A stretch of 62,000 nucleotides of DNA, taken from contig MNCI01007639.1 of the NCBI GenBank assembly GCA_015680685.1, positions 647,348 through 709,347 on the forward strand. The letters are read 5' to 3'. Under the pieces are notes generated by a model. It searched no databases, was not told where the DNA came from, and saw only the letters and a list, made by a program, of their open reading frames with translations. Shown here one piece after another: positions 35,115 through 46,281 of this stretch. The translations under genes were made by a program, and so were the position numbers. This DNA is from Gnetum montanum. Its lineage: Eukaryota; Streptophyta; Gnetopsida; Gnetales; Gnetaceae. The first letter of the stretch is position 1, and every line of letters starts with the position of its first letter.

Positions 35115-35948
35115 CCCTATAAATACCCCTGCACCCCAACCTTTTAGAGGTGGGCTTCCATTTTCATGGGTTAGCAATTTATACTTTCATTTGGCATTTG
35201 GCATTTTGGCATCTTGGCACTTATATCTATGGATAAATGAGACCCAAAGCACACCACATCGACAAAGAGGCATAGTTGCACCACATGATACACTGCAACC
35301 CCATTGTAGCCTTGCACTGCTTGGTACACCATGGCCCAATTGTAGCCTTGCACCACATGGTACACTGCAGTCCCATTGTAGCCCTGTAGAACACCACATG
35401 GTATACCATGGTGGCCAACCTAGTAAGCATGGTTCATCACAATGAGAATCAAACTTCATGGCTGGACAACAACAAGATTGTGACTATGCTCCCACTACAC
35501 CTGTTATACATTATGTACCTTATGAGATCTTTTTGGAGTTAACTACATTTTCTCTCTCCCATTTCTAGTATTTTTTTGCATTTTTCTTACATTTTTTCAC
35601 ATTTTTTGACACATCATCATGTTGTTTCTTGCTTGAGCAATAGTCTCTATAGGTTGACACCCTCATTTTTGTTGAAACCCTTGGCTATGCTCTACACTTA
35701 GAACCCCAAAGAACCACTTTGACACTACACTATTTTGCATTGTTTGCACTTACATTTTAGCTAACCACACCATCCTTGGTTGCACCCAATACCCTAGTTG
35801 TAGCTGGCAAAGTCCCTATTTAATCGATAAGACTGTCCAAGATGTTGCACCTGTATTTCCAACAAGGCCCTTGTGTGGAGGTGGGATTAAGGCTGTGCAT
35901 CCGTTAACCCCTTGGTGATTCTAGCCATCGACATTTTCAATTATTACA
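35115..35948 (+). repeat. E1 5' LTR, second part (TATA to LTR end)
   Basis: It resumes with the TATA box (TATAAATA 35118-35125) and ends ...TTTTCAATTATTACA at 35948. It is collinear with 44653-45497. The apparent ORFs here on both strands (35092-35445, 35171-35459) come from a short 'accacatggtacactgca' direct repeat (35260-35410) and are not genes. Confidence 0.85.
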
Positions 35949-35953
35949 ATTTT

Positions 35954-35972
35954 TGGCACTAGAAGGAGGGCT
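35954..35972 (+). promoter_or_regulatory. Primer binding site of E1
   Basis: TGGCACTAGAAGGAGGGCT, five bases after the LTR end. Confidence 0.75.
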
Positions 35973-36453
35973 TCACCATTTCCTTGTACATAATCTGATT
36001 GTTCTCTTGCATGCTCTCTCCACCACTAGTTCATGTAGATTGGACCCCATCTTTGATTTTCCTAAAACCCCACTAGATAAAAGCCAAAGCATATCTTTGA
36101 CACTTAACCATAATTCTAGGTGCTCAAGAAAGCATAGTTGGCTCTAGCGTAACAAGCGTAGCACTAGAGTTAGCCATTTTTAGCAACTTTCATAGTTAGC
36201 ATTTTTTCTACATTTTCATACTTAGCCAAATTTTTGTAATTTCATACTTAGCTAATTTTCTACAGTTTTACACTTAGTCAATTTTTTGCAATTTCCATAC
36301 TAAGCCATTTTTTTGCATTTTTACACGTAGTTATTTTTCTACATTTTTATACATAGCCATTTTTCTACTACTAGTAGACTTAATCATTTTTCTACAGCTT
36401 TCAAAGTTAGCCACTTTTTGCAAATAGCAACTCTTACAACCTGATTTGTGAAC
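35973..36453 (+). other. E1 leader
   Basis: Non-coding; it contains at least six direct repeats of 'ttcatacttagccatttttc' type between 36180 and 36410, more than in E2. Confidence 0.55.
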
Positions 36454-39400
36454 ATGAATTTAGATCAACATTCCACATTGATGTCTAACACATTTGACAT
36501 CACGATCCACCCAAAACATGCCACACTAAGCCATGAACAATACAATTTTGTTTGTGCCAAAGTCTAAGTAGGATTACCAATGGATTGTCTTAACTTAGAG
36601 GCAAAACAGGAATATGAATAAGTCCCCTAGGATGGATAGGAGTACAACCCCTCCTTGTTTGACATAATTTCACTCACAGAGTCCTACCACTAGCTGTTTT
36701 CTCAAGTCATTCATGTAAATGATCATGATGCAGGCACAACCTATGAGGAAGTCTCACAAGAGGAAGAAGATGAGTTCAAGGCCCTCTCTAAACATGAGAT
36801 CCCCCTCTACACCATCTTCCAACAACCTCTCCCTAGTACATCCCCTCAATTCAATCCATCCATCCTCTCTGAGATGGTGAAAATGCCAATTCAACCTTCC
36901 TTGCAAGCAACTACTACATTTGCCCAACCCTATGCTCACATAGGAGCCACCTCCTAGCCCCATATGATTCAACCATCCTATGTCCTACTTGTCTCATTGG
37001 AACCCACAACATTTGTCCAACCCACTCATGTGTGGTCTACCTTGGTTACCATGCCCATCCCTCAACCAACACATTAACTAAACCCATCTGCTATGATGTT
37101 AAACTAGCAACGACCATCCTCTATGACATTAAACTAGAAAACTCCACAACCAACAATTTGATCCTACATTGTACAATGAATGCAATCCCAACCAATGCAA
37201 CTAGCTGGCACATCTGCAAGCTTCGATCAAGCATTCTAGTTGATCCAAAGTTTGATGGAGAAGATCAACCAACTCAAAGCTACCTCCTTTGAAACCATCA
37301 AGGTGGTGGACTTCTATCAAGATGATCCCATAAGTCCTACCGTCCCACCCCTAACTCTTCCAACTGGGGTCTAGCTGCCTCAACTCACCAAGTACAATGG
37401 TAAAGGAAACCCCAACACACACTTGGTCACATTTCAATTTGAGTGCCTACTTTTTCAAGCCTGGCCACACATCATCATTCATGTGTTCCCCATGTCACTC
37501 ATTTCCAAGGCCTTAGATTGGTATTGTATGCTATCTAAGGTCTCAATCTCTTCTTTGGAGGATCTCATAAGCCAGTTTGTGACACACATTAGGTACAACC
37601 TAAAGCCTAAAGCAACCCTCAACTAGCTCATGTAGGTCAATCAGGGGACCCTAAAGCTCATGCAAAAATTCCTCCAACACTGAAACCTCACATTTAGCAA
37701 AATGCATGAACCTCTAGCAGAGATGTACCTACTGGCCATCTTCAAGGATGTAGTGAATGACTTCATCAAGTCCAAACTGTATTACTTGGTGTACTATCCA
37801 AAATCGTTGGTGTAAGGCTGGAGGAAAAACGAATGCTGAAAGACCTCTAGAGAGATATAGCTGACCTTGCCTTCACATGAGGGCAAGCTGGAAAAACAAA
37901 AGCAGAGTGCCTTGGATGGTCTGTAAGAAAATAAACCAAGGACTTCCGCAAGTGTAAGCTATGGCTTGCACTGGGGTTATCATAACAAATGTAACATGAA
38001 CATGTAAACAGAGCGTAGATGTAATGTAAGGACGGACTAGAATGATGCAAATGTAAAACAATGAACCAGAAAAATGTAAATAGTGCAATGAACCAAAATA
38101 ATGTAAATAGTGTAATGGAAGGCAAAAGACTGTATGGTATTGATTTAGAGAATAAAGTGCACCAGTCAAAATGCAGCTACGCGTGTAGATGGTAGATCAA
38201 GCATCAAGCCCTAGGATGAAGGATGAAGCATTTGCATATGCTCAAGTGCTATGGATCGCGTGCGCTCGAGCATCCAAGGTTGCCAGTTAATGCTCTTTAG
38301 GTCATCCTTTTTGCAAAATTGCTAACCCCATTTATGTTAATGAATAGGGTATTTATGCATTTTGCTAGACTCTGGAGTAGGATTTGTGAATGAGGTTAGT
38401 GGCTATGAGATGAGAGAAAAACGAATCACGTGACAGGTGTACATGGGAAGACTACGTTATAGACCGAATACACTGTATCTTACAATCTTTTTTAGCTTAT
38501 GCAAGTTGCCTTATGCTCATAGAAGCATGTACAATCTGTAGTGTAAGAGCTTAACTAGCTCAAAAATGTGAAACATTTACAATGACTGATAATGTACAAC
38601 AAGAGCATTTACCTCCGACTCACTTGGAATTTCTAAATCTATAGATTCACAACTGCTGAATATGTTTTTTCTTCACCAAGGTCACCAGTGTGTGTTGATC
38701 TTGTCCTGATCTTCCCTCAACGTGCGTCTGAAGTGATTTTTCTTGGTCATGACCAGTGCTCATGTTGGACTCACACTGCCAGCATGACCTCAATGTGAGC
38801 TCAGTGTCACCTTAGCGTGCATGACCAAAAATGATGCATTTTGTGTGGAAATTCCACCCTTAAGACTTGTAACTACTACCTAACCTTGAGGAAAACCTGC
38901 ATGCTAAATCTGAGCCTATTTTTGCTTGGATTTAGGTAACTTTTGGCAGCTCACACTGGGCTCATGCTGCCAGCGTGACCTCAGCATGACCTGGGCGTGA
39001 GCAAGCTGGGATGGTATATTTTACACCAAATCTTGATTTTTGAGGCCTGTCTTTCAAGTGCAACTACTTCCTGGCCTTGGGGACAACCTGCAAGCTGAAT
39101 CTAAGCTTGTTTATGCCTTGATCCAGGTCATTTTGGTAGCTCACGCTGGGCTCATGCTGTCAGTGTGAGCTGGGCAAGACTCTAACATGACCTCAGCATG
39201 AGTGCTAAAAATGGTGTATTTTTGGGCCCAAAATCAGAATTTTGAGGGCTGGGACCTGGAGCAATCATTAGTGGACCTCAAGGGGGCCTTGTACCCTCAA
39301 AATCAGGCCATTTTGACACTGTTTTGAAGCAATTTTATGTTACTCATGCTGGACTCATGGTAGACTTACGCTGTCAGTGTGACCTGGGTGTGACATCAGT

Positions 39401-40440
39401 GTGAGTAGCAAGATTTCTCTGATTTTGACTTGAAATATTAGGTTCGGGATGCTGAAACTTTGACTAGTCATCAGTGGACCCTGAGAGGGCCTTGCCCATT
39501 CAAATTAGGACCATTTTGACCTAATTTGGAAGTTGTCAAGGTTGGTCTCGTTGAGGGCAAGCTAGCTTGACAGCATGAGCAGGTTAGCTTGAACAAGCTG
39601 GGTGTGCATCCCATGCCTTAGTCAATTTTTTCCTCCTAAATGCTAAAAGGGGCTTGAGTCATTCTTATTTCAAAGTGTTAAGCTGATATTTTATGGTGTT
39701 TCACTTGGCCCTAAAGTCCCTCAGCTAAGCCTTTTCCCAAACGAAGGGCATGGAGGAGGCAATGTAAGCTAGCAATAACTTAGCCTACAAAGCCTACAAA
39801 AATCAACATATGCATAAGAAAAATGAAAAATTTACAATAGTGACCATAAGCATAAAAGCAACCAACCAAGGCTCGACAGCTAAGTAGCCCAAGGCCCTAT
39901 CTCACAAAGCCACCAACTATAGTGCCAACTCACCTACATTGGTAGGGGCCATCCCAAGGTCCAACTTTGAGTGCAAGGATTGCTCAAAGTATACACCCCT
40001 ACCAATGGAACCCTCTAAACTACTGGAGCAACTCTTGAAAGTTGGGAAAATCCAATACAAACATGTATTAGACATTGCCCATAAAAAACATGATAGGTAC
40101 TACAAACTACTAAGGAATCCCACCTTAATAGTACCAAATGAGCCCCCAATCCCACAACACTTCAAACTAGACCAATATTGTCATTACCACCAAATTTTTG
40201 ATCATAATACAAACACCTGTTGTGCATTGTAGGACAACCTACAAAGAATGATAGAATGCGGCCAACTGGTGCTTGACACAGCAAGCCAATCCAATGCATA
40301 CGATGCCCCCTACTTCATAAACTTCATCAGCATAGATGGCAAGTATAAACCTACACAACAACCTTTTGTGATCTGTGTGCCTCCTAGCAAGGCAAGGATC
40401 CCCTGAACCTCCACAAGTAAGAGGTCCCTCTTTGTTATCA
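36454..40440 (+). pseudogene. gag: E1 gag relic, interrupted by a solo LTR
   Basis: It starts MNLDQHSTLMSN at 36454. The acidic stretch with EEVSQEEEDEFKA is near 36750. The gag core is at 37390-37630 (FPMSLISKALDWYCMLSKVS, DLISQFVTHIRYNLKPKATL). The coding order is broken at 37789 by the solo LTR and resumes at 39709. The segment 39939-40232 is open and carries a basic region and an intact CX2HX4HX4C zinc knuckle (CHYHQIFDHNTNTC), which would bind element RNA. It continues to about 40440 with the VIKVP-like linker. Apart from the knuckle segment there are many stops. Confidence 0.85.
37790..39703 (-). mobile_element. Solo LTR in the gag of E1, with about 200-bp U3 repeats
   Basis: It is bounded by TGTACTATCC and ...GGTGTTTCA with perfect target duplications CTTGG (37785-37789 and 39704-39708). 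Read on the minus strand it starts TGAAACACCATAAAATATCA and ends ...AGTACA, so it is a minus-oriented LTR of a related but distinct family. No internal region is present. A TATA-like GCATAAATACCC (minus) lies near 38350-38361. U3 (38700-39600) contains five repeats about 190-210 bp apart, built on 'ctcacactgggctcatgctg'. Confidence 0.85.
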
Positions 40441-41235
40441 AAGTGCCACCTTAGGCACCCCCAACATACTTTGTGGTCAAGGTCCCATAGAAATCTTTTG
40501 CTAAGATGTTAAATTGGCAACCAAACCAACCATCTGCTAAGATATTAAACTAGCATGATGTAGCAACAACAACTGCTAAACAACCCTTTGTCATCAAGGT
40601 GCCATAATGAGCTAGCCTTGCAACCACTACAAAACCATTGTTTATCATAAGGATGCCACAACGTGATGGCCCTTCACCTCTATGAAGCCCAATAATGGAA
40701 AACATCCTTGTCTCTCCTCCTTCAAGGGTTGATCCCACTAACACCCCAGGTAGGCCTACCAAACAGAAATGCAAGAGGATGAACAAGTGTCTTGAAACCC
40801 CCATGGCCAAAGTAAAGGCCACAACCAACAAGCAACAACCAAACACTAGAGCCGCTACTCCCAAGTAGGCTAAGCAACCCAAGCCCAAGTCCTCTCTATA
40901 AGAGATCCATCTCTCAAGCTACATAGAGGAAGTTAAGGCCAACATAATGGGTAATAATAAGGACTTCATAGCTACACTAACCCAGGTAAAAAAATGCTCA
41001 AGCAAAAGAACATAACATTGAGCTTGTATGACCTAGTCATGACCTCATCTACTCACTGCCAAGTGTTGGCCTAAATGTTGGCCTTCATGCCTATTATAGA
41101 GGACATACCTATAAATGAGAACATCATTCATACAATGATGTTGGCCCTTGCACCACAAGAATTAAGTTCAACATCCCTAGCATTTCATGATGATATAGTC
41201 AAGGTTAACCCTGAATGAGGGAAGGCCACTATAGC
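40441..41235 (+). pseudogene. E1 gag-protease linker relic
   Basis: Collinear with E2 28641-29440, including the 'gatgttaaattggcaac' and 'gatattaaactagcatgatg' minisatellite-core copies at 40506-40560. Not a recognisable domain. The minus-strand frame of 112 codons at 40550-40888 is a shadow. Confidence 0.4.
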
Positions 41236-41725
41236 TCCACTATCTATTAGCATACATGTTGGGCAATGCATGCTCTACAAAGTGCATGTTAATGATGGTG
41301 CAGCAACAAATGTAGTCTTGTTCTCCATCATTGACAAGCTAGGCCTAGTAGATGAATAGGCCAACCAAAACCATGTGTCTAAAATCCTTCAATAGATCAC
41401 ATCTCACTATTATGGGTACAATCAACTTAGCCTTCATGGAAGGAGAGCAATTGCCCACTAGTGTAGATTTCACTATCATAGAGAAGATGCTAGGAATCAA
41501 CTTGATCCTGGGGAGTCCTTGGCTAGCTTAACTATAGGCCTTCTCCTCTCCCATCCACCAAGAAGTCTACCTTCCATACAAAGGTGGTCAAGTTATCATT
41601 TATGGTGATAATTCCTCCCCTTTGGCTATCCACAACATAACCATGGAGTAAGTGTCAGAGGTGGATTTTCTTGTTGGTACACCTACGTCAACCAAAAAAA
41701 TGCCTAAGGCCAACACACCCAATGA
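41236..41725 (+). pseudogene. E1 aspartic protease relic
   Basis: VHVNDGAATNVV with the catalytic Asp-Gly appears at about 41285-41320, followed by IIDKLGLVDE. A frameshift near 41356 moves the rest to another frame; FTIIEKMLGINLILG and the HQEVYLPYKGGQVIIYGD equivalent are still readable to about 41610. It is inactivated but retains the active-site motif. Confidence 0.75.
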
Positions 41726-43574
41726 GTGGTTGAAGCCAATAACCTCCTAGAGGATCCTAAGCCTTGCACACCCCCTAATCCATTCCTAGTTAGGAAGCAA
41801 CTATGTGACCAAGACTTTCCCTTGGCAAAAAACGTGCTAAGCGCCTATGTATCCCTTGCCTCCATGAGCTATGCATTTTTGGTTTTTGCTTGTGTTGCAT
41901 TTATTCATGCATTTACATTTCACCGACTTGCTTGGTTTACACACTAATTCACTTTGTCTATGCATCCATCCACTTAGCTTACACATTGCATTTGGAAAAC
42001 ATCAAAAACACATAAAAATAAAAAAATTCATAAAACTACAAAAATGCATGGCCTAAAAAGGCCTTAAACTAGAAATGGTCCTATGATAATATGCATTGAT
42101 TTCCTTTCATTTATGGCATAAACCTATCACTCTATTCATGATAGGTGCCACTTGATGTTGTTTTTTAGTTGATTTTTATAGGATCGTGCAGGCACACAGC
42201 ATGAGTACGCATGCAACATCACACCTCACACAAGCAAGGTAAGCACTTATCCACCATAATATAAAAAACTAGCACAAATAGTCCACTATGACTATAAACT
42301 AGCACAGATCATCCTTGGTTTATGATGTTAAGCTAGCATAATAGCTTGTTTACTATGATGTTAAACTAGCACATAGTAGTCTACTAGGACTATAAATTAG
42401 CACTCCATGGTCTACCAAGACCTTATTTTAGGTTCACACACTCACAACATCATTGCCTCCCATCATTTTGCTAATCTTTTGAAGCACTTACCATCTATGT
42501 GGCCTTTGGAGGACATGTAACATCATCACCTTAGCACTTTCATTGGGTTCTTAAATAATTGCAACTAGCACAACATTTGATGCATTTGCAGCATCTTCAC
42601 ATCTAGCACTTGTAGCATCTTTACATCTAGCCTTTGCATTTGCATGTCATGTTGTGTGGTTTTCTTATCTTCTTAGAGTTGTTCTCATAGGACAAAGCCT
42701 CGAAGGTGGTTATGCAGAGATGCATCTTATCATAGTAGCTTTGATGTATATGATTAAACTAGTCAAGCCACTCAAGAGAGCACATCCCTCTCATCCCATT
42801 ATAGCCTACACACATCCACAACTTCATCACAATAGCCTCTCATCCCTTGCATACTCATGATTGCACATCCCTTTGATGCATACACACTATGAAACATATG
42901 GCATTCTACTCACATCAACTATAGAACCCATGATGGATGTGATACCACTCATCCCATGGGGGGCCTCTGTTGGCTAGTCAAGGCCCAAGCAAATGTAATG
43001 TAACTCATCCCTAGGAGGAAACACCTATCCTACAGGTGTGATGTGGTTGCATCAAAGCAAAGCCCATCTTGTGGCATGTAGTCCACTTAATGGTCCACAC
43101 CTTGTAGCTAGTGTAGTTAGTGGTAAGCCAAACCCAATGGAGGTTCACCTTGTAGTAAAGCAAGAAAGAAAAAACAAAAAAAAATAGAGAATGAAAAAAA
43201 TAACATCCCAAGAAAATTGATAATGCTATAGTTTTGCAACTAGCCTAGCCTTGGGCCAACTTGGACTCTCTCATGAGTACTCTAATAAGAAGTCAATGTT
43301 TCAGGGGCAAGTCACTTCATGCCATGGTCATCATCAGTTGTGCTAACTTTGAATCTTGCATTATGATACACTACTTACATTTCATCTCCCCTATTTTCAT
43401 TTCATTTCCCTAGCACATTGCCTACACCCTTTGCCCTTAGCATACCCCTATCCATAGCACTCCTAAGGGTGACACGACACCTGATCTGGTATCAACAAGT
43501 GATGTTGGTGCTATGTCTACTGTGGTGTTTTGTAATTTTTTGTCGACATCTCTCAAGCCACTCCTCTAGATATC
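41726..43574 (+). repeat. E1 post-protease tail and 3' non-coding region
   Basis: 41726-41947 is the conserved open tail (VEANNLLEDPKPCTPPNP). After that there is no coding sequence: minisatellite at 42250-42425, 'gcagcatcttcacatctagc' repeats near 42590-42640, and a purine tract at 43160-43205. The order is the same as in E2. Confidence 0.6.
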
Positions 43575-43590
43575 AACAAAGAGGGGCCAT
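43574..43590 (+). promoter_or_regulatory. Polypurine tract of E1
   Basis: CAACAAAGAGGGGCCAT before the 3' LTR, identical to E2. Confidence 0.8.
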
Positions 43591-45497
43591 TAAAACACCA
43601 AAAAATTTTGGGTCTCAACGTTTCAACTACAAATTTGGCTAAGTGTCAAAATAGTGGCACTTTGCCCAAATTTTTCTAACTATTGAGTGTAGTCAACTCC
43701 AACTACCAGATTTGCAAAATTCTTCTAAGTGTTAGAACAATGACACTTTCTACACATTTATCTAAGTACTAGGACCATGCTCTCCACTGCAGTAGAGTGC
43801 AGTCAACTTTGACATCCAATTTCTACAGTTTTTGCTAAGTTTCAAAATGATGACATAAGCTGTAGAAATTTTTCTAAGTGTTGTCCTACACTCTCATTCT
43901 CCCTACTACACTCTAGAGCATAGCCAATGTAGCAAGCACTTTGGTGATCAATTTGCATCGATGTTAAGCTACAAATTGTTAAGCTAGCTTAATATGGAAG
44001 AAGCATTTGGAAAAATTTTTAACTCCTATAGCTACCCCTCTTGCTATGCTCTTGAGCATAGCTGACGTAGTAAGAATAAGGAATGTAATTTTTGCTACAT
44101 TTTTCAGTGTCCATGCTATGCCCTATTCTATCCTACTATGCTCACGAGCGTAGCAAGTGTAGCAGTAGTAGAATTTAGTTGCTAGATTTTTCTAGGTGTC
44201 CATGTTATGCCCTATCCCATCCTACTATGCTTATGAGAATAGCAAGAGTAATAGCATTGGACTTTAGTTTTTTGCAAAATTTGACTAATTGTTGGGCTAT
44301 GCTCCAAAGCGCAACTAGTGTAGCAATACAGAACTTCCTCCAAAATTTTTTAGAGCTCAGCATAGGCCTTCATTGTAGCTCTAGCACTTTTTTGGTAGGC
44401 ACAATCATCAATTTTCCTTTCTCCTACATCCCCCATTTGTCCCAAATTGTACCTACACTATAGAGCATAGTGAGCATAGCAAGGAATCGATCGTAGCAAG
44501 GGGTGAGTGTAGCAAGCATAGCAACTAGAGTTAGAAAAATTTTTAAACTTTTTCTGCTCACCTCGAAACTTACAAAATTTTTTAAATTTTTCTTGTAGTC
44601 CCACAGACCACACTGCTACATGGCACTTGATACACATTTTGGATTAACACTAGCCTTATAAATACCACTACATCCTAATGTTTTACCGGTGGGCTTCCAC
44701 TTTCATGAGTTGTAAGTTGGCACTTTTATTTGGCATTTGGCATTTTGGCATATTGGCACTTAGCTTCATGGGTGAACAAGACCTAGAGCACACCACACTA
44801 GCAGAGAGGCATAGCTGCACTACATGGTACACCATGGCTCCATTGCAGCTTTGCACCACATGATACATCACAACCCCATTACAGCCCTATAGAACACTGC
44901 ATGGCACACCATGGTGAACAACCTAGCAAGCATGGTTCATCACGATGGGCATCATACTTCATAATTGAACACCACTAAGACTATGAATATGCTCCCACTA
45001 CACCTATTATACACTTTGTACCTTTTGAGATCCTTTTGGAGTTAATTACATTCATATTTAGGGTGGTAATCCATTTCTCTCTCTTCTTTCTCCCATTTTC
45101 CTGCATTTTTCTTTACCTTTTCACATTTTTTCACACATCATCATGCTATACCATGCTCAGGTGGTAGTCTCTGTGGGTTAACACCCTCATTTTAGTGAAA
45201 AATCCTGGCTACGCTCACCCCCATTCCATGCCTATGCTCTGCACTTGGAACCATAAAGCACTACTTTGACACTTAGCCCCATTTCATGTTGTTTGCACTT
45301 ACATTTTGGCTAACCACACGATCCTTGGTTGCACCCAATACCCCAATTGCAACTAAGAAAGTCCTTGTTTGATCAACAAGACCATCTAGGGTGCTCCACC
45401 TCCATTTCTAGTAAGGCCCTTGTGCAAAGGCAAGGTTAAGTTTGTGCATCCAATGACCCCTCAATGATTCCAATCACCAATGTTTTTGATCATTATA
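43591..45497 (+). repeat. E1 3' LTR
   Basis: It starts TAAAACACCAAAAAATTTTG (TG mutated to TA) and ends ...GATCATTATA (CA mutated to TA). TATAAATA is at 44657-44664. It is the only unbroken LTR of E1, 1,907 bp. It is rich in 'gctatgctcttgagcatagc' near-palindromes (43790-44480). Confidence 0.9.
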
Positions 45498-45502
45498 GAA
45501 GG

Positions 45503-46281
45503 TACACAATGTACAACAAGCACAATGGAGAGAGTAGTCACAGTCTTGGTGGTATTTGGCCGTGAAGACTGACACTTATTATGGTATCTTGGTGGTGTTT
45601 GGCCATGGAGACTATGACTATGTAGCCACCTGCATGTGAGTTTGCTAAATAATATACCTAAGAAAATATGAAAAATGCAACTTTTAAAGACTATGCTCTA
45701 GGACTATGTTATCCACTACCTAAAGTGGAATCAAGTGTAGTTACAATTTTGGGACACAGGGGGTGAAAAAAAGATGCATTTTTCTACTAAAGGTGTGTTG
45801 GAACTAAAGTGAATGTTTATGTTATGTTGTGGAGGCCTTTGGAGTCTATTTTGCATGTCTACACTCAACTACACTCTGGACTGGGAGAGAGCATAGTCCA
45901 ACACTTAGCAAAATTTCTACAAAATTTGGCTTCTAGTTGACTATGCTCGACTACGCTCCAAGGTAGTGGAGAGCATAATCTCAACAATTAGAAAAAACTA
46001 CAAAAAAGTATGCCTTAATATGATCTACACTTGACTACGCTCCTAGGTAGTGGACAACATAGTCTCAACAATTAGAAAAATATGCAACTACTAGCTTACA
46101 TTTAGAAAAATTTGCAAAACTAGCTTTTGGTGTTAACTACACTCTCTACTAAGCTAACTATGCTTTGGGGTAGTGGAGAGTGTAGTCCCAACACTTAGAA
46201 GAATTTTTAGAAAGTGGCATCATTCTAACACTTAGGAAAATTTGTAGTTGAGACATCATACCTAAATTTGAACGTGTTTTA
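45503..46281 (-). repeat. E0 5' LTR, second part, with promoter deletion
   Basis: It continues the E0 LTR (equivalent to 15984-17050) but is about 280 bp shorter. Around 45590-45640 the text jumps from 'tgtttggccatggagacta' straight to 'gccacctgcatgtgagt', skipping the segment that in the 3' LTR (about 16060-16390) contains the TATA box. It ends TAAAACACGTTCAAATTTAG on the minus strand at 46281. Confidence 0.8.

Larger units (their letters stand above)
23588..45497 (+). mobile_element. E1: gag-protease LTR retrotransposon (plus), inserted in E0
   Basis: Its 5' LTR (23588-24637 plus 35115-35948) and 3' LTR (43591-45497) are flanked by perfect 5-bp duplications GAAGG at 23583-23587 and 45498-45502. 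Removing it and one GAAGG restores the E0 LTR. Without E2 and the solo LTR it is about 9.5 kb. It has primer site, leader, gag, protease, minisatellite and polypurine tract, but no pol. By eye the first 160 bp of the two LTRs differ at roughly one site in six, so the insertion is old. Confidence 0.9.
15521..46281 (-). mobile_element. E0: gag-protease LTR retrotransposon (minus), carrying the nest
   Basis: The ends are an LTR at 15521-17050 and a split LTR at 23134-23587 plus 45503-46281, with flanks GCAAG (15516-15520) and GCAAT (46282-46286), one mismatch in the 5-bp target duplication. Joining the flanks restores the B4 LTR text seen uninterrupted at about 5985-6030. Without E1 the element is about 8.8 kb. 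Internally on the minus strand it has primer site, leader, gag, protease, minisatellite, purine tract and polypurine tract. No RT, RNase H or integrase is seen. Both LTR termini have lost the canonical dinucleotide at one end (TG to TA or TT). Confidence 0.85.

Noticed and set aside
35092-35459. Overlapping open frames on both strands rich in Cys, His and Trp
   Set aside because: They are produced by a short direct repeat in the R/U5 part of the E1 LTR; they do not persist in the equivalent 3' LTR (44678-44871) as one protein.
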